DNA of 50,808 nucleotides, from assembly GCA_026981985.1 (NCBI GenBank), contig JALSHZ010000110.1, positions 1 to 50,808 of the forward strand, in the 5' to 3' direction. How positions within the stretch are numbered: the stretch's first letter is position 1; each line of letters opens with the position of its first letter. A program made the translations under genes and the position numbers. The notes beneath the pieces were generated by a model. The model was not told where the DNA came from. It saw nothing but the letters and a program-made list of their open reading frames with translations, and did no database searches. This DNA is from Gammaproteobacteria bacterium (GTDB lineage Bacteria; Pseudomonadota; Gammaproteobacteria; UWMA-0217). Below, piece after piece: positions 25,539 to 33,104 of this stretch.

Positions 25539-28166
25539 TCAGGTGGTGGCGGTTGCGATTGCGTTGGATTTTTCACGTCTGCGGCGTTGCATCATGATGA
25601 TGAGCCCTACTAGCAGCATGGCTGGCAGGTAGATCCAGTGTTTCGCAGGAGCGTTGGTTGGGCGGTAGACTTCGAGTATCTCCCAACCCAGATCGACCTT
25701 GGTGCCGAGTGATTTGTCCTTGCCGCCAAGTCCAAGTTTTTCGGCGGGTGTGCCGAACATCAGATCATCGACCAGTATTTTTCCATTCTCTTCGATCAGC
25801 ACCAACCCGGCATCAGCGAGACGCTGTTCGCCATCGGCTTTTGGCCCCAGCGGCAGGACAACGGTTTGGGTTACGATCTTGCCGTCAACGAGGTTTTCGC
25901 CGCGTGTGACCATGCGCAGTTCCTCGCCTTCTGGAATCGTTTCTGCGACCGAGAAAACCTGTGTTGCAGGGACGATTTCGAAACTGGGCGCGATCTTTTC
26001 CATGAAATAATTGGGTTGCATGAAAACAAAGGCAGCAAATACCAGCAGGACGGTTTCCCAGATTCGATTCTTGACCAGCATGAAGCCTTGTGTTGCTGCT
26101 GAAAACGCGAGCATGCCGGCGATGGTTGCAAACCACACCAGCGCCATATGCCACCAGGTCTCGACGCCGAACATCAGTAACTCGGTATTGAAGATGAACA
26201 TGAACGGCAGGATTGCGGTACGAATATCGTAGACAAAGCCTTGCATGCCGGTCTTGACCGGGTCGGATTTGGCGATGGCGGCACCGGCGTAGGCGGCAAG
26301 CCCCACCGGTGGCGTGTCATCAGCAAGAATGCCGAAGTAGAACACGAACATGTGCACTGCGAGCAGAGGCACGATCAGTCCGCTTTGTGCGCCCAGGGTG
26401 ACGATGACAGGCGCCATCAGTGTCGATACCACGATGTAGTTGGCGGTGGTCGGCAGGCCAAGCCCCAGCAGCAGGCTGATGATGGCGGTGAAAAGTAGCA
26501 TGATCAGCAGGTTGCCACCGGAGACGAACTCGACGAATTCGGTCATGACCTGACCGATCCCGGTTAGTGTGACGCCGCCAACCACGATACCGGCGGCAGC
26601 AGTGGCGACCCCGATGGTGATCATATTGCGTGCGCCTGCCACCAAGCCGTCACTCAGGTCACCGAAGCCTTGGGTAGCGGCGGCAGAGGTATCGCCATGA
26701 CGGCGGAACATTGCCAGCAGCGGGCGGTGTGTAATGATGATCGCCATCATCGCAATGGTTGCCCAGAATGCAGCAACACCGGCGGAAAGTTTTTCCACCA
26801 TGCAGCCAATCAGCACGAGAATCGGCAGCAGAAAATAGAGCCCTGATTTCGCGGTTGGCCCGGGCAGGGGTAGCTCCGTCATTTCTTTATCAGGGTGGTC
26901 GAGTGGTGGGACGCCGGCTGCGACGTATAGCAAATAGAAGTAGGCGACGAGCATCAGTACGCCAGCACCCAGAAGCCAGTTATCACCGAGCATGGCTTTG
27001 AGAAAATTCAGGCCATAACTCATGATGAAGGCGATGACGATGACGCCGAGAATGATCGTCACCAGCGACAATAAAAGCTGCGCTGACGTGATTCGTCTAG
27101 GCAGTCCTTTCAGATCGGCCTTCATGGCCTCGAGATGGACGATATAGACCAGTGCAATGTAGGAAACAAAGGCTGGCAGAAACGCCGCCTTGACGACTTC
27201 GGCGAAGGACACGCCCACGTATTCCACCATCAGAAAGGCGGCTGCTCCCATGATGGGTGGCATCAGCTGGCCATTGGTGGAGGAGGCAACCTCTACGGCT
27301 GCGGCCTTGGTCGGCTTGAAACCAACCCGCTTCATCAACGGAATGGTAAAGGTGCCGGTGGTGACGACGTTGGCAATCGAGCTGCCGGAAATCAGTCCGG
27401 TCATCGCCGATGAGACAACAGCAGCTTTTGCCGGTCCGCCTTTCATATGGCCGAGCAGCGAAAAGGCTACCTTGATGAAGTAGTTGCCGGCGCCGGCGCG
27501 TTCCAGCAGGGCGCCGAATAGCACGAACAGAAAAACAGTATCGGTCGAGACTGACAGCGCAACGCCGAACACCCCTTCCGAGCCCAGCCAGAAATGCGAC
27601 ATCGCCTTGGACAGCGAAGCACCCTTGTGGGCGATGACATCGGGCATGTAGGGGCCGCCGAAGGTGTAGACCAGAATAATGCCGGCGACGATCATCAGTG
27701 CGGGGCCGAGTACGCGCCGCGTTGCTTCAAGCAGCAGTACCATGCCTGCAATTGCGACGACCATATCGGTTCTTGTCGGAGAGCCTGGTCGATCCGCCAG
27801 TTCAGCAGCAAAGAGATAGATATAGGCGGCGCAAAAAGCAGCGACCAGTGCGGCGATCCAGTCCTGAATCGGAATATAGTCTCTTGGTGATGAGCGAAAG
27901 GTAGGAAAAGCGGTGTAGGCGAGAAAAATGGCAAAAGCGAGGTGGATTGAACGTGTTTCGTTGCCGTTGAACAGGCCAAAATTGAGAATATAGGGGAGGG
28001 GAGAGGCAATCCAGAGCTGGAACAGTGTCCATATCAGCGGCACGAGAAACAAAATTTTGATCGATATCGGATTGGTTGGGTGTCGACCCCCCGTGTCCGA
28101 TTCGGCGATCATCTCCTCCAGCTGATTTTCCAGCTGGTCGTCGGGCATTTTTGTACTGTCAGTCAT
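25539..28166 (-). CDS. TRAP transporter fused 4TM/12TM permease
   Basis: The product is 875 residues from the ATG at 28166, which follows AGGGGA; a TTG 15 bases upstream would place this ribosome site inside the coding sequence and is rejected. The protein has a short acidic N-terminus, then many hydrophobic helices corresponding to the small and large TRAP subunits fused, with the large-subunit signature region GSSIANVVTTGTFTIPLMKR and GLGLPTTANYIVVSTLMAP. A soluble stretch near residues 735-840 before a last helix fits DUF3394, common in this fused family. The complex uses ion gradients to import a solute delivered by the binding protein. It pairs with the TAXI gene just upstream. Substrate is unknown. 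Confidence 0.93.
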   Translation of the reverse strand: MTDSTKMPDDQLENQLEEMIAESDTGGRHPTNPISIKILFLVPLIWTLFQLWIASPLPYILNFGLFNGNETRSIHLAFAIFLAYTAFPTFRSSPRDYIPIQDWIAALVAAFCAAYIYLFAAELADRPGSPTRTDMVVAIAGMVLLLEATRRVLGPALMIVAGIILVYTFGGPYMPDVIAHKGASLSKAMSHFWLGSEGVFGVALSVSTDTVFLFVLFGALLERAGAGNYFIKVAFSLLGHMKGGPAKAAVVSSAMTGLISGSSIANVVTTGTFTIPLMKRVGFKPTKAAAVEVASSTNGQLMPPIMGAAAFLMVEYVGVSFAEVVKAAFLPAFVSYIALVYIVHLEAMKADLKGLPRRITSAQLLLSLVTIILGVIVIAFIMSYGLNFLKAMLGDNWLLGAGVLMLVAYFYLLYVAAGVPPLDHPDKEMTELPLPGPTAKSGLYFLLPILVLIGCMVEKLSAGVAAFWATIAMMAIIITHRPLLAMFRRHGDTSAAATQGFGDLSDGLVAGARNMITIGVATAAAGIVVGGVTLTGIGQVMTEFVEFVSGGNLLIMLLFTAIISLLLGLGLPTTANYIVVSTLMAPVIVTLGAQSGLIVPLLAVHMFVFYFGILADDTPPVGLAAYAGAAIAKSDPVKTGMQGFVYDIRTAILPFMFIFNTELLMFGVETWWHMALVWFATIAGMLAFSAATQGFMLVKNRIWETVLLVFAAFVFMQPNYFMEKIAPSFEIVPATQVFSVAETIPEGEELRMVTRGENLVDGKIVTQTVVLPLGPKADGEQRLADAGLVLIEENGKILVDDLMFGTPAEKLGLGGKDKSLGTKVDLGWEILEVYRPTNAPAKHWIYLPAMLLVGLIIMMQRRRREKSNAIATATT

Positions 28167-28257
28167 GGTCTTTCCCCTCAAGTTAGACGGTTCAGTGATT
28201 TGTGTGAACCCTGGCCATCTTGCGGTGGCAGATCGGCCATTATTATTCGTTGTTGAG

Positions 28258-28284
28258 CCGGGCGGAGAGGAGATCTCCGCCCGG
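28258..28284 (-). promoter_or_regulatory. Stem-loop between binding-protein and permease genes
   Basis: A perfect 11-bp stem (CCGGGCGGAGA at 28258-28268, TCTCCGCCCGG at 28274-28284) lies between the TAXI gene and the permease gene. No U-tract follows it in the direction of transcription. Such intercistronic hairpins commonly protect the upstream message, giving more binding protein than permease. That role is inferred. Confidence 0.55.
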
Positions 28285-28299
28285 TGTTTTGCCGTGGCC

Positions 28300-29280
28300 T
28301 TATTTCAGCAGACCAGCTTCTTTGTAGTACTTTTCAGCACCGGGGTGCAGTGGCGCGGAAAGCCCGTCCTTGACCATCTCTTCCTTTTTCAGGATGGCGA
28401 AAGCCGGGTGTAGCTTCTTGAAGCTGTCGAAGTTTTCGAATACTGCCTTGACGACATGGTAGACAACATCGTCGGGTACCTTGGTCGAGCTGACGATGGT
28501 CGCGCCCACACCGAAGGTGGGTGTGTCGCTGTCGGTACCGCGATACATGCCGGCTGGGATGACTGCTTTGCGGTAGTAGTCATGCTCTTCGACCAGCTTG
28601 TCGATTTCCGGGCCGGTGACTGGCACCAGTACGGTGTCGCAAGAGGTGCTGGCTTCCTTGATCGAACCACTGGGGTGGCCAACAGTAAAGACGATAGCGT
28701 CGATCTTGTTGTCACACAGCGCCTTCGATTGCTCGGATGATTTCAGCTCGGAGGCCAGTTTGAAGTCCGATTTTTTCCAGCCCAGTGCATCCATGACCAC
28801 TTCCATGGTGCCGCGCTGACCAGAACCGGGGTTGCCGATATTGACCCGCTTGCCCTTGAGATCCTTGAAGTTCTTGATGCCGGCATCTTTTCTTGCGACC
28901 ACAGTGAATGGCTCGGGATGCATCGAAAATACCGCACGCAGCTCCTTGAACGGGCCGGCTTTTTCGAATTTGCTGGTGCCATTGTAGGCGTGATATTGCC
29001 AATCAGACTGGGCGACGCCGAAATCCAGCTCTCCAGCGCGGATGGTGTTCAGGTTGTAAACCGAGCCACCGGTGGATTCGACCGAGCAGCGAATGCCATG
29101 CTCTTTGCGGCCTTTGTTCACCAGGCGGCAGATCGCACCACCGGTAGGATAGTAAACGCCCGTGACACCGCCGGTGCCAATGGTGATGAATTTTTGCTCG
29201 GCGGCGATGGCGCTGCCGGCAAACAGCGTGCCGGTGATGGCGGCTGCTGTAATGAGTTTGTTGCGAAAAGTACCTTTCAT
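28300..29280 (-). CDS. TAXI-family TRAP solute-binding protein
   Basis: The product is 326 residues from the ATG at 29280, which follows AGAGGA; an earlier in-frame start at 29340 is rejected because it would precede the signal peptide by 20 residues. The signal peptide ([20 protein letters not shown]) probably ends at SAIA. The mature protein begins with [20 protein letters not shown], the hallmark of TAXI proteins, and later has [20 protein letters not shown]. It acts in the periplasm, binding a small solute and delivering it to the fused permease. TAXI proteins often bind glutamate or other carboxylates, but the ligand cannot be read here. An inverted repeat (CCAATC at 29337-29342, GATTGG at 29350-29355) upstream could be an operator. 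Confidence 0.93.
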   Translation of the reverse strand: MKGTFRNKLITAAAITGTLFAGSAIAAEQKFITIGTGGVTGVYYPTGGAICRLVNKGRKEHGIRCSVESTGGSVYNLNTIRAGELDFGVAQSDWQYHAYNGTSKFEKAGPFKELRAVFSMHPEPFTVVARKDAGIKNFKDLKGKRVNIGNPGSGQRGTMEVVMDALGWKKSDFKLASELKSSEQSKALCDNKIDAIVFTVGHPSGSIKEASTSCDTVLVPVTGPEIDKLVEEHDYYRKAVIPAGMYRGTDSDTPTFGVGATIVSSTKVPDDVVYHVVKAVFENFDSFKKLHPAFAILKKEEMVKDGLSAPLHPGAEKYYKEAGLLK

Positions 29281-29400
29281 CTTGGTTCCTCTTGAAATTG
29301 AATTGCCAGTCTTGCGTTTGACATTGGTAGTATCACCCAATCTGCTCAGGATTGGATCGTGTTGTAGAAGCAGTTATGCAATCCTTTACATCGCTTCGCC

Positions 29401-29742
29401 CTATCTGGATTTCTGCTTATTGAACTCTAGCCATTCTCTGAATTCCAGATATTCGTCGGTATGACTCGTCTTTGCCTTTTTCCAGGCCTGCCATTCCTTG
29501 AATTCCTGAAAATTCTCCGCGGATTTTGTCTCTCCGTTGTTCGGGCTGCTTTCGGGTAATGGCGTTGAATTGTCCGTTGCCTGTCCAACTTTGAAGGACA
29601 GCTCCCCTTTGTTCCCGGAAAATACGCCAGGCCCTTTGTTTTCCGTTCTGTCCCAGCCATCCTCGGCAGGTTCAATATTGAGTGATGCGCAGCCTGTCGC
29701 CAGGAGTATCGGCAGAAAAAGGAATACCGGGTGTTTTTTCAT
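29401..29742 (-). CDS. Small outer-membrane-type lipoprotein
   Basis: The product is 113 residues from the ATG at 29742 (MKKHPVFLFLPILL), with a lipobox LLATGC whose Cys would be lipid-modified. A longer frame starts at 29766 but adds residues before the basic signal start. The residue after Cys is Ala, not Asp, so sorting to the outer membrane is expected. The mature part has a polar, probably disordered middle and two related motifs near the C-terminus: EFKEWQAWKKAK and EFREWLEFNKQK. These may be tandem amphipathic helices. It lies between porin and TAXI genes in the same direction and may organise the transport route across the envelope. No named family is recognised. Confidence 0.75.
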   Translation of the reverse strand: MKKHPVFLFLPILLATGCASLNIEPAEDGWDRTENKGPGVFSGNKGELSFKVGQATDNSTPLPESSPNNGETKSAENFQEFKEWQAWKKAKTSHTDEYLEFREWLEFNKQKSR

Positions 29743-29769
29743 GGAAATGCTGTTGGTTGGATGCAAATA

Positions 29770-29803
29770 CCAGTCATCTGCCGCGTTGCCGGCAGATGAC
29801 TGG
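29770..29803 (-). terminator. Strong stem-loop after the porin gene
   Basis: A perfect 14-bp stem (29770-29783 with 29790-29803, 6-base loop) begins about a dozen bases past the porin stop on the minus strand. It is followed by TATTTG, a weak U-rich tail. It may be a partial terminator or an mRNA stabiliser that allows high porin output with lower read-through into the lipoprotein gene. Confidence 0.5.
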
Positions 29804-29815
29804 ACGTTTCAGCAG

Positions 29816-30832
29816 TTAGAACTTGAAGCGGCTGCCTAGCATGAACAGCGTTGGATCGACGGAGTTTGCCGTATCAACCGTGAACTGGCGATAGGAAGCA
29901 TAGACCTCGATGCCTTTGGCGGGTCGGATGGTATAGGCGACGCCTGCTGTATCTGCATCGCCAGGTCCCCGATCCTTGGTGGTGCCAAAATCAACTGAGA
30001 ATGAATGCTTGCCGGTCCGGTAGCCCAGTTTGGTCCAGACGACACTGGGATCACTGCCGGTGGCAGCATCTTCGGTACTGAATGCGACGGTGGCGTTGAA
30101 ACCCATGCCAAGCAGGACGGAGACGGAGCCACCGCTGGTGTCTTTACGTGAGCTGTCGCCCGCAGCGGCAGTAAACAACGCGGCTTTCACCTTGGTATCA
30201 CCAAACTTCCCGGAATAACGTAACGCGAGTTCGGTGGCGTCACCTTCTGCGCTACTGGCCGCAAGGGAGAAGCCCGAGAATTTCGGTGAGTCGTAGCGCA
30301 GCCGGTTGTTGCGGCTGTAGGCATCGTACATGTTATAGACGCTGTCCATCCGCTTGCCAGGTTCATATTCGATACCGCCGAGCACGTCCATCATATTGGC
30401 GGCCGCTGGCATATATGTGCCGGAAAAATCTTCCTCGGTAGAACCGTTGGCAGCACCGTCGCCTTTACCGATGCTGATCTTGCCGAATCCCCCGCTCAGG
30501 TAGATATCGCTATAGCGAACGTCGAAGGCATTCCCCGTGTTGCTGGTGGTACCGCCATTGACCTTGTTGCCCTTGTTGTTCTGAATCTGCATTTCATAAC
30601 GCATCCCCATCTGCATGTCGCTGCCAATGTCTTGCTTGGCCTTGAAGCGAAAACGGGTGCCGGAGACGTTGTTGTCGACGTGCTGGATGTTCGTGCCAGC
30701 GGCATCGTCGGGAATGATGATGGCGCGGCTGACCTGGCCTGAAATACTGAGTTCAGCTGCCTGAGCCGAAATAGCAGTTGTGCCAAGCGCCAATAGTACG
30801 GCGCTGGTCAGGGCGAGTTTGCTCTGTTGCAT
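29816..30832 (-). CDS. Gram-negative trimeric-type porin
   Basis: The product is 338 residues from the ATG at 30832, which follows AGGAGA; a start at 30868 is rejected because the signal peptide (QQSKLALTSAVLLALGTTAI) would not be N-terminal. Cleavage is likely at SAQA. The mature protein begins with AELSISGQVSRAI and alternates short amphipathic strands with Gly/Asp turns, ending in MLGSRFKF with the terminal Phe used for outer-membrane insertion. This is a general porin with probably 16 strands. It is followed by the lipoprotein and TAXI genes, so it may provide the outer-membrane entry of the same solute. Regulation is suggested by an inverted repeat around its probable -10 element. Confidence 0.9.
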   Translation of the reverse strand: MQQSKLALTSAVLLALGTTAISAQAAELSISGQVSRAIIIPDDAAGTNIQHVDNNVSGTRFRFKAKQDIGSDMQMGMRYEMQIQNNKGNKVNGGTTSNTGNAFDVRYSDIYLSGGFGKISIGKGDGAANGSTEEDFSGTYMPAAANMMDVLGGIEYEPGKRMDSVYNMYDAYSRNNRLRYDSPKFSGFSLAASSAEGDATELALRYSGKFGDTKVKAALFTAAAGDSSRKDTSGGSVSVLLGMGFNATVAFSTEDAATGSDPSVVWTKLGYRTGKHSFSVDFGTTKDRGPGDADTAGVAYTIRPAKGIEVYASYRQFTVDTANSVDPTLFMLGSRFKF

Positions 30833-31026
30833 TGATGTTCTCCTGATAAGAGGATTGATAGTTGCCATGAAAACCGCCAGGAAGAGATGACGGCATTGGA
30901 TAGAGCAAGTGCAACAACAGACACCGGAAACAGGTCAATCCGGAAGGGGGAATATCATTGTCTGTCATTGATACCGGCTCATTATTGTTGATTGATATAA
31001 AGCGTGGTGTTTCAGACAGCGTGAAA

Positions 31027-31058
31027 CAGTTCCGAGTATAGAACAAAAATCGGAACTG
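31027..31058 (-). promoter_or_regulatory. Porin promoter with overlapping inverted repeat
   Basis: CAGTTCCGA (31027-31035) and TCGGAACTG (31050-31058) form a perfect 9-bp inverted repeat with a 14-base gap. On the minus strand a TATACT hexamer (31040-31035) sits at the inner edge of one arm. A weak -35 (TTAACC or TTGTTA) lies about 17-19 bases further upstream. A regulator bound to the repeat would cover the -10 element, which is a repressor-like geometry. Confidence 0.45.
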
Positions 31059-31126
31059 GTTAACAAAAATTAATGTTGGGCGAGTGAATTCTGGCCTGGT
31101 GACAAGGCCATATTGATGCTGCTGGG

Positions 31127-31351
31127 TTAGTCAGATCGCTTGTCAGTGGGGGCTTCGACCAGCATCTTGTGGTTGCGGACATGATCGGATGTCATGAAAT
31201 CCTGCATCGCTGCCACGACCGTTTCAATCAGCTCGGCCTGGTGGGGGTAGGCGGCGATCTGCTCTGCCTTCCAGCTTTCCAGTGCCTGTTGTAGGGTCGA
31301 GTACTGAAAAGCGAAGATCGGGTCCTGGTTCATGCGTGTCGGCTGCTGCAT
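31127..31351 (-). CDS. Small soluble protein of unknown function
   Basis: The preferred reading gives 74 residues starting MQQPTRMNQDPIFAFQYS, mostly helical (TLQQALESWKAEQIAAYPHQ, then AELIETVVAAMQDFM), with no membrane segment. The frame stays open to an ATG at 31429, which would add a hydrophobic N-terminus resembling a signal segment and would share bases with the start of the divergent gene. None of the candidate starts has a good ribosome site, so the N-terminus is uncertain. The protein is not recognised. It precedes the porin gene on the same strand but is separated from it by the putative porin promoter. Confidence 0.5.
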   Translation of the reverse strand: MQQPTRMNQDPIFAFQYSTLQQALESWKAEQIAAYPHQAELIETVVAAMQDFMTSDHVRNHKMLVEAPTDKRSD

Positions 31352-31427
31352 AGTTTCTGCGGGGACGGCAGTATATATCACAGTAACGGGGATAACAGCC
31401 AACGTGATGAGCAGACGAAAATCATCC

Positions 31428-32255
31428 ATGTTTCAGTTGCTGGCGTCACTCTTGCTGGTGGTATTGGCGGCAACCGCGCAGGCCAACGAAGAGGCGCGAG
31501 CGCGGGCGGTGATTGATGCACTGCTCGACTGGAATATCCCGCTGGCGGAGCAACGTTTGTCGGCCTGGGAAGCCAGCGGTGATAGCGAGGCGCATACGCT
31601 GGCGCTCTATCGTGCCGTGATTGTTGTCGCCCATGCCGACTATATGCCCAGCCGTGATGCCGCGAAATATGATCGCCCACTGGCGAAGCTGGCAGCAGCC
31701 ATCGTTCAGAGTGAGCGCTATCTAGTGGATCATCCCGACGATTTTTCGGCGCGCCTTGCCCGAGCCACAGCACAGGCAATCAGTGGACGGCTGCTGATGG
31801 AGCAGGGGCATTGGCTCAAGGCCTGGCAGGCCGGCAAGGCGTCACGAAATGTGATTCGGGCGCTACTGCAAGAACGTCCCGATTTTGCCGATGGTTATCT
31901 GATCATGGGGATGTTCGAATACTTTACGGCAACGGTGCCCGGCGTGCTGCGCTGGCTGGTGGCGTTGATGGATTTTTCTGGTGACCGGGCGCTTGGTATC
32001 GACTATCTGGAGCGTAGCGTGGCGGCAGCCAGGGTGGCCGCGCCACAGGCGGCGGATGCGCTGCTGCTGGAAGTGAAATACGCCGACGCTGAGGCTTGTC
32101 GCTATGTGCCGCTCGGGCGCCTGATGACGAAAACGTATCCGCGTAACCCGCGTTATGTGGGGGCGCTGCGGCGGCTACGGGCGCAGTGTGATCGTGCCGA
32201 TCCTGAGCGCCGGCTCAAGCCTGGTCGTTTTGTTTTGGCAACGCCCGGGCATTGA
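31428..32255 (+). CDS. Periplasmic TPR-like helical protein
   Basis: The product is 275 residues from the ATG at 31428, with a signal peptide (MFQLLASLLLVVLAATAQA). Earlier in-frame starts back to 31332 lack that logic. The mature protein is all-helical with Ala-rich repeats. The central segment DGYLIMGMFEYFTATVPGVL followed by LVALMDFSGDRALGIDYLE resembles TPR proteins of the Iml2/TTC39 type, where a 'G.f.Y....vP....GDr..G...L' pattern occurs. It probably acts as a periplasmic scaffold. Its start shares bases with the largest reading of the divergent small gene. Its last 41 bases overlap the end of the convergent phosphatase gene, so no terminator fits between them. Confidence 0.75.
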   Translation: MFQLLASLLLVVLAATAQANEEARARAVIDALLDWNIPLAEQRLSAWEASGDSEAHTLALYRAVIVVAHADYMPSRDAAKYDRPLAKLAAAIVQSERYLVDHPDDFSARLARATAQAISGRLLMEQGHWLKAWQAGKASRNVIRALLQERPDFADGYLIMGMFEYFTATVPGVLRWLVALMDFSGDRALGIDYLERSVAAARVAAPQAADALLLEVKYADAEACRYVPLGRLMTKTYPRNPRYVGALRRLRAQCDRADPERRLKPGRFVLATPGH

Positions 32256-32967
32256 AGAATGCGGTGGTGTTGACGAGGATCGCGGTGATGTTGTCGGAGC
32301 CACCGCTGTGCAGTGCCAGCTGGACCAGTTGATCGACCTTGGTCTGTTCGTCTCCCGAGCCATTCAGGACTTCCTCGATGATGTCGTCGTCGAGTTCATT
32401 GGTGAGTCCATCGCTGCACAGCAGAAAGATTTCGTTGCCTTGCAGCGCGCCACTGATTCTTTCCACGTTCAGTTGCCGGTCTTGGGTGACACCGAGCGTG
32501 CGGTTGAGGATATTGCCGTAAGGATGGTTCTTCAGGTGCTCGTGAGGGATAAATCCCTGATCGACCAGTTCCTGGACGACGGTATGGTCGCGTGATAACT
32601 GCATCAGCTTGTCGTTGCTCCACAGATAGGCGCGGCTGTCGCCGACCCAGGCGACCTCATAGTCATGATCGTTGATGATCAGGGCGACGGCGGTGGTACC
32701 CATTTCCGGGCGGCCAATACCCTGCTCGACGGCATCCAGAATGGCCTGATGGGCGCAATTCATGGCGGCTTCGAGATCAGCACCCTGGCGTACCGTGTCG
32801 AGAATGCTTTCGACTGCGATCTGGCTGGCGACATCGCCCGCGTCGTGTCCGCCGAGGCCATCGGCCACCAGCCACAGCCGTTTTTGCTCATCCATGCCGT
32901 AGCAGTCTTCGTTACGTTGCCGGACGAGCCCGGTGTGCGTGGCGCAGCCAAAATGCAGTTGTTTCAT
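32215..32967 (-). CDS. PP2C-family Ser/Thr protein phosphatase
   Basis: This 250-residue PPM/PP2C phosphatase contains the full motif set. RQRNED at 16-21 and VADGLGGHDAGD at 34-45 hold metal-binding Asp residues. They are followed by GTTAVALI, VAWVGDSRAYLW, LSRDHTVVQEL, LLCSDGLTNELDDDI and GGSDNITAILV near 217-227. It removes phosphate from Ser/Thr residues using Mn2+ or Mg2+ in the cytosol. No partner kinase or FHA protein is found in the window. Such phosphatases often sit in type VI secretion or Ser/Thr kinase loci, but no such locus is seen here. The ATG at 32967 follows GGCGGA. The gene is convergent with the TPR-like gene and overlaps it by 41 bases. Confidence 0.93.
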   Translation of the reverse strand: MKQLHFGCATHTGLVRQRNEDCYGMDEQKRLWLVADGLGGHDAGDVASQIAVESILDTVRQGADLEAAMNCAHQAILDAVEQGIGRPEMGTTAVALIINDHDYEVAWVGDSRAYLWSNDKLMQLSRDHTVVQELVDQGFIPHEHLKNHPYGNILNRTLGVTQDRQLNVERISGALQGNEIFLLCSDGLTNELDDDIIEEVLNGSGDEQTKVDQLVQLALHSGGSDNITAILVNTTAFFNARALPKQNDQA

Positions 32968-33104
32968 AGAATCCGCCCAATTACGGGATAGTGTTCAATG
33001 GCAATTATAGAACCCTCGGGCGCCAGGTAGTTCAAGCGCGTAAGACCAGCCGGGAAAAAATGTGACGACTTGCACTTTGGTTGTGTTTCCCCGGCACTGG
33101 CATA

